A stretch of 64,000 nucleotides of DNA, taken from Alistipes sp. (GTDB lineage Bacteria; Bacteroidota; Bacteroidia; Bacteroidales; Rikenellaceae). The stretch is taken from the NCBI GenBank assembly GCA_017505725.1, contig JAFVOR010000083.1, positions 47,529-111,528 on the forward strand, written 5' to 3'. Made by a program: the position numbers and the translations under genes. The notes under the pieces are model-generated. The model was not told the DNA's origin. It ran no database searches and saw only the letters and a program-made list of their open reading frames with translations. Shown here in pieces: positions 7,867-15,672 of this stretch (position 1 is its first letter; each line of letters starts with the position of its first letter).

Positions 7867-9714
7867 ATGATTAGAGAGCAAAAGCGTAAAATAGAACTTC
7901 TTGCCCCTGCCAAGGACCTCGTCACCGCAATTGATGCCATTGACTGCGGTGCCGATGCAGTCTATATCGGCGCAGGAAAGTTTGGAGCACGCCACTCGGC
8001 AACCAACCCGATTGAGGATATTGCACGAGTTGCGGAGTATGCCCACCTCTATGGCGTAAAGGTCTATGCAACGCTCAATACGCTGCTCTTCGACGATGAG
8101 CTGGAAGAGGCTCGTGAACAGGCCCTCGCACTCATCAAAGCCGGAGTAGATGCGCTGATTGTGCAGGATATGGCATATTGGCAGATGAATCTCCCGATTC
8201 CGCTTCACGCCTCCACACAGACCAACTGCGTCACCCCCGAGAAGGTGAAGTTTCTCGAGGATATGGGCTTTGCTCGCGCCATCCTCGAGCGTTCACTATC
8301 GAAAAACGAAATTGCCGAGATTCGCAGGGCGACACATATCGAACTGGAGGCCTTTGTTCACGGAGCAATCTGCGTGTCGCAGAGTGGTAGATGCTTCTTC
8401 TCTCGCTCGACGAGCGAACGCAGTGGCAATCGTGGTGAGTGCAGCCAGCCTTGCCGCCTCGAGTATGACCTCTGCAACGACAAGGGCGAAATAATCATCA
8501 AGAGCAAACATCTCCTCTCGGTGCGTGACTTGGATCTCTCGGCTCGTCTGGGCGAAATGTTGGATTTGGGCATCTCCTCGTTCAAGATAGAGGGCCGTTT
8601 GAAGGACCGAACCTATGTCCGCAATATCGTAAGTCTCTACCGCCGGCTCCTCGACAAGGAGATTGCCAAGCGCGATGATGTCGAGCGCAGTTCGGTGGGA
8701 CGCAGTGCCATAGAGTTCGAGCCCAACGCCTCACGCACCTTCACTCGCGGTGCGGGCGAGTACCTCTTCGATGGCAAGCGACGAGGTGTCGCCTCGTTCG
8801 ATACGCCGAAGGCTATGGGCGAGAGGGTTGGCAAGATTCTCCGGGTAGATCGCCGAGGCGTAGTTCTCGACTGCAAGCACGACCTCGCAACGGGCGATGG
8901 CGTATGTTTCATCTCAAATGGTGCATTGGTCGGTACAAATGTCGTGGGCATTGAGGGTGAGCGCATTCAACTCAACCGCTACGATGGCGTGGCAGTGGAA
9001 GTGGAGCTCTTCCGCAACTACAACCGACTCTTCTCGCAAGCGGTCGAGCGCAGTCGTGTAAAGCGCACAATATCGGTCGATTTAAGGTTGATATTTAGGG
9101 AGGATTGTATAGAACTTGTCGCAATAGACGAGACGGGCATCGAGCAGACAGTCTCCGTTGAGTATGCTTCGGAGGAGGTACGCGACAAGGCAAAGGGCGA
9201 GGAGGCTCTGCGCCGACAGCTCTCACGCTCGGGCGACACGATGTTTGAGGTGCGAAATATCGAGATTGAGAATATCCGCTTCGCTCCGATGTCGGTGGTA
9301 GCAGGATTGCGACGCGAGGCGCTCGAGAAGCTCGAGATGGGTCGTCTGGCAGATTATCAATTTGAGTTGCACTCAGCTTCGTATATCGACTCGACAAATC
9401 GTCGGGAGCGCAGAGCGCAATATCCATCGAAGATTCTCACTCCGCAGGATAATGTCACCAATCACCTTGCCCGAGAGTTCTACACAGCCTGTGGTGTCGA
9501 AGAGATTGCCGAGGGGTTGGATTGTCGGGCGACAACCGAGGGCGAGCAGGTCGTCATCTCGGACTACTGCATCCGTCGTGAGATTGGCGAGTGCCTCAAG
9601 GAGCGACCACGCCTCAAGGGTGAGCTCTACCTCGAACGAGGCACAAAAAAATACCGCCTATGCTTCGACTGCAAGGCGTGCCAGATGCGACTTATCGATG
9701 TTAGCCACGAGTAG
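7867..9714 (+). CDS. Peptidase U32 family protein (RlhA/TrhP-like RNA hydroxylation factor)
   Basis: Named for collagenase-like peptidase U32, but characterised homologues (E. coli RlhA and TrhP) act in hydroxylation of cytidine in 23S rRNA or uridine in tRNA with an Fe-S cluster and prephenate. The 615 residues have the N-terminal TIM-barrel part ('ELLAPAKDLVTAIDAIDCG'), the U32 signature region about residues 161-196 ('EAFVHGAICVSQSGRC' through 'GECSQPCRLEYD'), and a long C-terminal extension like RlhA. Cysteines in the signature plus a terminal 'CFDCKACQM' cluster could hold iron-sulfur. No in-frame Met near the N-terminus gives an alternative start. RNA modification is more likely than proteolysis, by homology only. 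Confidence 0.85.
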   Translation: MIREQKRKIELLAPAKDLVTAIDAIDCGADAVYIGAGKFGARHSATNPIEDIARVAEYAHLYGVKVYATLNTLLFDDELEEAREQALALIKAGVDALIVQDMAYWQMNLPIPLHASTQTNCVTPEKVKFLEDMGFARAILERSLSKNEIAEIRRATHIELEAFVHGAICVSQSGRCFFSRSTSERSGNRGECSQPCRLEYDLCNDKGEIIIKSKHLLSVRDLDLSARLGEMLDLGISSFKIEGRLKDRTYVRNIVSLYRRLLDKEIAKRDDVERSSVGRSAIEFEPNASRTFTRGAGEYLFDGKRRGVASFDTPKAMGERVGKILRVDRRGVVLDCKHDLATGDGVCFISNGALVGTNVVGIEGERIQLNRYDGVAVEVELFRNYNRLFSQAVERSRVKRTISVDLRLIFREDCIELVAIDETGIEQTVSVEYASEEVRDKAKGEEALRRQLSRSGDTMFEVRNIEIENIRFAPMSVVAGLRREALEKLEMGRLADYQFELHSASYIDSTNRRERRAQYPSKILTPQDNVTNHLAREFYTACGVEEIAEGLDCRATTEGEQVVISDYCIRREIGECLKERPRLKGELYLERGTKKYRLCFDCKACQMRLIDVSHE

Positions 9715-9733
9715 CGCTAAGGATATAGCACAA

Positions 9734-9775
9734 AAACAAGGGGATGACTAATTTCGTTTAGCCATCCCCTTGTTT
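9734..9775. terminator. Bidirectional terminator between convergent genes
   Basis: AAACAAGGGGATGACTA (9734-9750) pairs with TAGCCATCCCCTTGTTT (9759-9775) through one A-C mismatch, loop of eight. T-rich on both sides (TTGTTT on plus; TTGTTTTTG on minus). It lies between the U32 gene stop and the stop of the convergent lipoprotein gene. Confidence 0.8.
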
Positions 9776-9794
9776 CATTCGTAATCGTACCCCC

Positions 9795-11294
9795 CTACTC
9801 GAAACTCTTGGCATACACTCTATTGCCGAGTTTGAAAATTGGCTTGGCCTTCAACATAGCTCCCTTGCCACCAAACAGTCGCTTTGGCGAGTGAGCCAAT
9901 GTTGCTGCTGGTGCGTTTATCTCGGCAAGGACATTGAACGAAGGTATTGTAGTGGCATATGGATCGTTCTCGTCGTAGATATCAAGACTCCAATACTCTC
10001 CACCAATATATGCCACAAACATCATCGCCACAAACTTCGGATAGCTTGGGTCGTTCACTCCGTAGCGGACAAGCGCACGCTGAGTGCCGGTTGCTTCGCT
10101 CTCCATAACACCCGCAATAACGATTGCGTACTCGCCCTTGTCGAGCGAATAGAAGTGTCCCTCGTTATCCAAGCCCACGAGGTAGATGGTGCCTACGCTA
10201 CCGTTGTCGAACGTAACATTCTCCTTCACCGTCTGCGCCGAGAAGATGATGTCGTTGCGCTCGACCGAATACTCACCAAAGATAGGAAGGTCGAGCTCCA
10301 TAAGGCCTGTGAGTGCCACCACCTTGTTCGATACAACATTCGATATTGTAATGTTGTTAGAGATGTTGTTGTCGCCACGGAGAACCCAACTGCCCAGCCA
10401 CGACGAATAGAGCGTCGTCTGGGCCTCCTCCTTAATCTCGAAGGTTGGCGACACGGCATACAATCCGCTCACCACACCCTGCGAGGTGATACCGATGGCT
10501 ACAGCCTTGTAGTAGCCTGGATAGTAATCCAAATCCTCGAAAGCATCCTTACCATTACCTTGGAATAGCATATCCGCGAGCGTTATATCGGGGTCGTATG
10601 CCTGATTGTACTGCTTCACAAACTCCACCATATCGGCAGCCAGCTGCTCTGTACTAACTCGCAAATTCTCAGCCGAGAAGTCGCTTGCCGAGACTACCGC
10701 AATGGTGTAGTAGTTGTTGTCGGCACTATTAACAGTAACGGTGTGGTTGTAGCTTTTCTCGCCAATCACGCCTGCTCCTGTGTAGGCTACGCTCCAATTA
10801 GGGTTTACGATCATATTGTCGTATACCTCCTCGTTGCCGCCTTGGTCGCCACCCTGATTACCTCCGCCATTGCCCGACTGAGTGGTAAACTCCACCGAAG
10901 CCGACTCACCATAGACCACACCATCCTCGGTAAGACCGAAGGCGATATACTTGTAGGTGGTGTTAGGCTGAAGCGACGAGAGAATCTTGCTGTAGTTCTT
11001 GCTGAATATGAGTTGCGAGGCGAGGTCGCCACTTTTGAGCACATTTACGGTCTCCTCGATAAGCATATCCTCGCGTGTAGAGGTGTTGGTGGTAAGGAGT
11101 CCATACCAGCTATCTGCAGCCTTTCCGTTGTGCGAAACCTTGACTGTAGCAGAGGTAGCAGTGATATTTTCGACCTTGACATCGAGAATCAGACCTCTAC
11201 CACCCTGCTCGCCACCGCTTGGCTCACAAGCCGATAGGGCTATGGCAGCAAATGCCACCATAGCCATACGGAAGATGTTTTTCATAAAGCTCAT
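9795..11294 (-). CDS. Surface lipoprotein with FN3-like domain
   Basis: 499 residues. The N-terminus (MSFMKNIFRMAMVAFAAIALSAC) is a lipoprotein signal; the second Met (11285) may be the real start. Residues about 35-140 look like a fibronectin-III-type sandwich ('VKVENITATSATVKVSHNG', 'LQPNTTYKYIAFGLTEDG'), followed by a Gly/Asn/Gln-rich linker (about 141-155) and two further beta-rich regions. No catalytic motif was recognised. It begins nine bases after the BACON-type gene stop, so it is the last gene of the surface operon and its product probably works with the other lipoproteins at the outer membrane. Function unknown. Confidence 0.82.
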   Translation of the reverse strand: MSFMKNIFRMAMVAFAAIALSACEPSGGEQGGRGLILDVKVENITATSATVKVSHNGKAADSWYGLLTTNTSTREDMLIEETVNVLKSGDLASQLIFSKNYSKILSSLQPNTTYKYIAFGLTEDGVVYGESASVEFTTQSGNGGGNQGGDQGGNEEVYDNMIVNPNWSVAYTGAGVIGEKSYNHTVTVNSADNNYYTIAVVSASDFSAENLRVSTEQLAADMVEFVKQYNQAYDPDITLADMLFQGNGKDAFEDLDYYPGYYKAVAIGITSQGVVSGLYAVSPTFEIKEEAQTTLYSSWLGSWVLRGDNNISNNITISNVVSNKVVALTGLMELDLPIFGEYSVERNDIIFSAQTVKENVTFDNGSVGTIYLVGLDNEGHFYSLDKGEYAIVIAGVMESEATGTQRALVRYGVNDPSYPKFVAMMFVAYIGGEYWSLDIYDENDPYATTIPSFNVLAEINAPAATLAHSPKRLFGGKGAMLKAKPIFKLGNRVYAKSFE

Positions 11295-11303
11295 ACTGTT
11301 TTA

Positions 11304-14300
11304 CTATTCGTATAATTTGTAGATGTAGATTGCACCCTTGCCAGTCTGCGTTGGAGCATAAGTAGCAAATGTCTGGTTAGATGTGGTGTAGTTAAACATC
11401 ATAGTAGTCTTGCTATTGGTTGTCTGTGAGGTCAATGAAACCTTTCCATCCTCGGCAATAGCAATAGCCCACGAGCCCTCTTTTGCAAGAGAAGATGACA
11501 ATTTAAGCGAGCCACTTGTTACATTCAGGTATCTGCCATTCTCGCACTTGAACGACCAAGTGCCGGCATAGTCAGCGTGTCCGCTTTCGAGGGTCAATTT
11601 ATCTACAGCCTCCACGCTGCTGATAGAGTTGCCCATCAATGAAATTGGTGTAGCAGAAATGGTTGATGGGGAGGTAGCTGTCTGCTTCTTAATTGCATAG
11701 TCCTTATCTCCATCTGGATTCTTTGCTGCAATAACCACCTTATCTCCAACAGCCAATTCCCTCAAATCTGTAACAAGGAACCAACCAATCTTTACATCCG
11801 GATGGTTGTACTGACCAATCTTCAAAGATACCGAGGCCAATCCGTACGAGAAGCTGAGCTCGGCACTACGAGCAGCACCTGCGTTTGCCGCAAATGTTGC
11901 AGTAGCGGTCGCTGCACCTGCGGTGTAGTCGAGGGATACAAAGTCGCCACCCTCTACTACTGCGCCACGGATAACAGCATCAGCCGGCTGCAGATTGCCC
12001 TCTGTTGCGAGAGCGATAGTTGCAGCACCACCCTCATAACCTATGAGTGAGGTCGAAGGGGTTGCAGTGAGGCGGTAGTGTCCCTTATAAATGGTTGGAT
12101 ATGTAGAGTTACCACCCTTACCAACACTGGTTGTAACTACAGTGGTAACGGTAACAACATCACCCACCTGAAGACCAATCTCGTCGTTTGTTGCTACAAC
12201 CTTGCCGTCGTCTGTTCTTACATATCTAACCTCTGCGGTGTTGCCATTGCCATCAGAAATGGTATAGTAGCCCGACTCCGTAGTGGATGCCACTGTTATA
12301 ACACCTGTGAGTTTATATGTTACATTCACATTTACCTCTTTTGTCTTGAACTCGGCAATCGAAACCTCCATTGGTGCGCCCTTCTGAAGAACATTGAATG
12401 TCCAGCTCTTCGACTCCTGTCCCTCCAACGAGGCGGTGATGGTGACTGTAGTTTCGCGTACGACACCCTCATTCTTGAGTGCGGTGTAGGTGAGCTTGCT
12501 TGTAGCCTTATCGAAAGCGAAGGTGATCCAATCTGCCTCTGTCGAAGCCGAAATTGCCCACTCGCCAACATAGTTGAACTTAACATCGTCGATGGCGGTT
12601 GCCTCGGTAGCGCCCTCCTCCGGAACAACTACACTCTTGGTTGGAACGGTAACATCGGCCGGTGTTACAGGAATCGAGCCCTTAACGCCTACCAAACGGT
12701 AGAGGCACACCTTCTCCTGCGAGGTCGAAGCTCCACTAAAGAAATATTTGTAGGTGCTTGCGCGATATCCGAACTTGCAAGAGCTGTATGTACCCTCCTT
12801 GTTGCCAATGGTTGCTATACGGTCGGCAATAGAGATAGCAAACGAGGTGTTGGCATCGATGAATGCCTGATTCTTGAGCTTGTAAGAAGAAGTCGAAGTG
12901 CTACTCGATACGAGGAATCCCTCATTTACTGCGTCGTAGAATACGAATGTGCCCTCAACCGAGCCCTTGCCCAATACCAAAGTCTGAACATCGGCATTAG
13001 GGGTCAAGTAGTAGTTGCCAAGCTTAGTAACCTCAACTGCAGGACGATTCTCGTTGCTCGAGATAGTTGAGCCCATCGCCACATCGTAAGTTGCTGCAGC
13101 AACAATCACCTGGTCGCCCACAGCAAGTGTCGAAGCGTCGGTAACCAGCTCCCAAGTGTTGCCCTTTGCGGTATCAGCGCCCTGAACGATAGTAACCGAA
13201 GTCGAAGCAAGACCATCGCTGAATGTTGCAACCACCTGACGCGGAGCACCTTCGTTGGCAGCCAATGTAACGGTAGCCTCCTCGGCATTAGCCGCATAGG
13301 CAACTTGTGCAAAGTTTGCGTCAACCGAGCAGGTAATATCTGCTACAGGGTTCAAGGTACCAACCTTTGCGAGGTTGAGTTTCACGCTACCGCCAGCATA
13401 GCCAACGAGATCCTTCTCTGCGGTAGCCGAGATGTTGTAGTAGCCCTTGCAGATAGCGTGAGCGCTGCTCGAACCACCGGTATCCTCGTCGGATACAGCA
13501 GCTATGATGGTAACGATGTCGCCAACCTCAATCTCTGTATTCGCCGAAAGCGCGGTTGTATTATCCGGCATATAGACATACTTGAATGTTGCCTTATTGC
13601 CGGCAGCATCCACAAGGTAGGTGCTACCCGATGCGCTCGAAGCCTTGCTCGAGAGAATACCTGTAACCTCGTACTCGACATTTGGATTTACATTCTCGTC
13701 GGTTGCCACAGCCAAGAACTCGGCAACGGTAACCTTTGTAGGTGCGCCCTTCTGAATAACCTCGAATGTCCACTCTTGCGCCTCCTTGCCCTCGTGAGTA
13801 GCTGTGATGGTAACCTTTGCGGTACGTACCGCGCCAGGATTTGCTGTTGCAGTGTACTTGAGAAGACCATCAGCATAGTTGAGCGTGAGCCACTCAGCAT
13901 CTGTCGAAACCTCGATATTCCAGCTGCCGACATAGGTGAACTTCACATCCTCGAATACGGTAGCCTCGGCAACGCCCTCAACCTGCACTACAGCCTGCTT
14001 TGGAACAGAGATTACAGCGTCAGCGGTAGGTACAACCGCCTTCTTGCCCTCCAATTTGTAGATGCAAACATCATCGTGCTTTGCTGCGTCGATGCTTGCT
14101 GCGTCGATGCAGACAAAACGACGATATGTAGAGGTTGTAGAGTTAGGGTTGTAGTTGTAGAACTTCAACAATACATTATCCCACTGGCTCTCCTTAGCCT
14201 CGATAGTGGCCACACCATCCTCAATCGAAATCTCGAATGCCGAGTTCTTCGAAGGATATGCCGAGAGTTGGAGATAGTTGTTGGTCTGAGCGTTAGTGAG

Positions 14301-15464
14301 GTATCCACTCTTGGTATCACCCTCGTAATCCACACCATTATAGAAGTCGAATGCAGCCTTGCCAGCATCCTGCTTCGAGAGTACCAACTGCTGTACCATA
14401 TACGAAGACTTGCTCTTGTCGGTAACGACTGGGTGATAGAGGTAGTCGCCCGACTTGACAATGTTGGTGTATGATGCGTATGGGAAGTTTGTAGAGATGT
14501 TGCAACCCAAAACAAAGTTATTGTTCTTCGCTGCAATAGTTACGATATCACCCTCGGCGAGTGTTGAAGCGTCGCGAACAAGTACCCACTTCTCGCTTGG
14601 GGTGATGCCCGACAAATTCACACCAAAGCGCGAAACCTTACCGGCCTCGAATACGAGCGACTTCTCGGCAGGAATCACACTCTCCTTAACATAGAGGTGT
14701 TTGTTGGTGAGGACTACAACATTGTAGCTGTCGCCAGCCGCGAGGGTTGTAGGCAATACAGTGAAGAGGACCTTGCCTGACGATGCAGAGGCAACCGATA
14801 CGGTGCTAACGCCCTCCTTTACGCTGAATGCGTGAGGGTTTTCGAGGTCAGCGTTGATTATTCCGGCCAAAGCCTTGCCGTCAGCTGTGAATACAACCTT
14901 CTCGATAGTTTCGCCCTCAGGGAGGTTGCTGATGGCCATCTCGGCAACGGCAGCCAAGCGAGTGAAGCGCAACTGTTGCGCCTCGGTAGGCTGTGCGGTG
15001 GTGGTTACAGGCCACGATACCATCAAATCGGCATTCGGGTCGTAAGAGCCCTCTGCCATACTCTGCTCTGCAGGCAGAGCGAGAGTCGCTGCATTGATAC
15101 TCTCGGCCGAAACATAGCCGCTTGCAGGGTATACTGTGATATAGTTATATGCACCCTTGCCTGCATTTACCGCAAACTCAGCATCGATAGTCGCCTTGCC
15201 GTCAACTTTGTTGTAGACAACCGAAGTAGCTACAGCTAAAGCGTCGGTCTGCTCCAGCACTGCGAAGGTCTCATTCTCGTTCCACGAGAAAAGTGGTGTC
15301 GCACCCGAAGTATCAACCGCAGTACGCGCCTCCTCGCTGACAAATGATACTGTAACACTATTTTTTACATTAGCGCCGACTTGCTCCTCAAAACCGTTTT
15401 GGCACGATGTCAGACCCATTGCAGCTGCTGCAACTACAGTCAAAAGTTTAATCATTCTTTTCAT
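11304..15464 (-). CDS. Giant modular lipoprotein with BACON-like domains
   Basis: 1386 residues with lipobox LTSC (Cys21). Residues about 35-290 resemble the fimbrillin-like module ('PLFSWNENETFAVLEQ'). The rest is an internal duplication: a module opening with W-V/E/F-L-V and 'AEGDIVTIAAK' begins near residues 293, 771 and 1228. The first two are each followed by a BACON-like sandwich ('STDAEWLTLNYADG', 'STEADWITFAFDKA', both ending in QKGAP), an OB-fold-like piece ('NPNVEYEVTGILSS', 'NVNVTYKLTGVIT') and a second sandwich ('GYAGGSVKLNLAKVGTL'). That gives two full ~470-residue repeats plus a third start. BACON domains are associated with carbohydrate or mucin contact in Bacteroidales; binding here is inference. 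No catalytic site seen. Confidence 0.85.
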   Translation of the reverse strand: MKRMIKLLTVVAAAAMGLTSCQNGFEEQVGANVKNSVTVSFVSEEARTAVDTSGATPLFSWNENETFAVLEQTDALAVATSVVYNKVDGKATIDAEFAVNAGKGAYNYITVYPASGYVSAESINAATLALPAEQSMAEGSYDPNADLMVSWPVTTTAQPTEAQQLRFTRLAAVAEMAISNLPEGETIEKVVFTADGKALAGIINADLENPHAFSVKEGVSTVSVASASSGKVLFTVLPTTLAAGDSYNVVVLTNKHLYVKESVIPAEKSLVFEAGKVSRFGVNLSGITPSEKWVLVRDASTLAEGDIVTIAAKNNNFVLGCNISTNFPYASYTNIVKSGDYLYHPVVTDKSKSSYMVQQLVLSKQDAGKAAFDFYNGVDYEGDTKSGYLTNAQTNNYLQLSAYPSKNSAFEISIEDGVATIEAKESQWDNVLLKFYNYNPNSTTSTYRRFVCIDAASIDAAKHDDVCIYKLEGKKAVVPTADAVISVPKQAVVQVEGVAEATVFEDVKFTYVGSWNIEVSTDAEWLTLNYADGLLKYTATANPGAVRTAKVTITATHEGKEAQEWTFEVIQKGAPTKVTVAEFLAVATDENVNPNVEYEVTGILSSKASSASGSTYLVDAAGNKATFKYVYMPDNTTALSANTEIEVGDIVTIIAAVSDEDTGGSSSAHAICKGYYNISATAEKDLVGYAGGSVKLNLAKVGTLNPVADITCSVDANFAQVAYAANAEEATVTLAANEGAPRQVVATFSDGLASTSVTIVQGADTAKGNTWELVTDASTLAVGDQVIVAAATYDVAMGSTISSNENRPAVEVTKLGNYYLTPNADVQTLVLGKGSVEGTFVFYDAVNEGFLVSSSTSTSSYKLKNQAFIDANTSFAISIADRIATIGNKEGTYSSCKFGYRASTYKYFFSGASTSQEKVCLYRLVGVKGSIPVTPADVTVPTKSVVVPEEGATEATAIDDVKFNYVGEWAISASTEADWITFAFDKATSKLTYTALKNEGVVRETTVTITASLEGQESKSWTFNVLQKGAPMEVSIAEFKTKEVNVNVTYKLTGVITVASTTESGYYTISDGNGNTAEVRYVRTDDGKVVATNDEIGLQVGDVVTVTTVVTTSVGKGGNSTYPTIYKGHYRLTATPSTSLIGYEGGAATIALATEGNLQPADAVIRGAVVEGGDFVSLDYTAGAATATATFAANAGAARSAELSFSYGLASVSLKIGQYNHPDVKIGWFLVTDLRELAVGDKVVIAAKNPDGDKDYAIKKQTATSPSTISATPISLMGNSISSVEAVDKLTLESGHADYAGTWSFKCENGRYLNVTSGSLKLSSSLAKEGSWAIAIAEDGKVSLTSQTTNSKTTMMFNYTTSNQTFATYAPTQTGKGAIYIYKLYE

Positions 15465-15479
15465 AGTCCAATCCGTTTT

Positions 15480-15629
15480 TTAGAGTTCAAAATCGTTGTC
15501 GCGGTAGCCCGAATTCTGACCAGGCTCACCATAATCACCATAATTGGAGCTTAACGAAAAGCCCCTCTCAACCTCGATCTCTTGCACCTCGAGTGCCGGA
15601 GTCGAATAGCTTTTTTCTCCTTTTTTCAT
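15480..15629 (-). CDS. 49-residue acidic small protein of the surface operon
   Basis: Starts MKKGEKSYSTPALEVQEIEV and ends in DNDFEL. The ATG at 15629 lies 43 bases after the upstream lipoprotein stop, and the stop lies 15 bases before the BACON-type gene. The frame stays open further upstream into the lipoprotein gene, but that extension is rich in Arg and implausible. Small proteins with a Pro-x-(L/I)EV-x-E-(I/L)-E core followed by a Gly/Ser/Asp tail occur beside surface-protein genes in Bacteroidales, to my knowledge without assigned function. No signal peptide or membrane segment is visible. Confidence 0.65.
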   Translation of the reverse strand: MKKGEKSYSTPALEVQEIEVERGFSLSSNYGDYGEPGQNSGYRDNDFEL

Positions 15630-15672
15630 AACTAACCGAATTTGTATATTGTAAATATTTTTTTTAGCGTTA

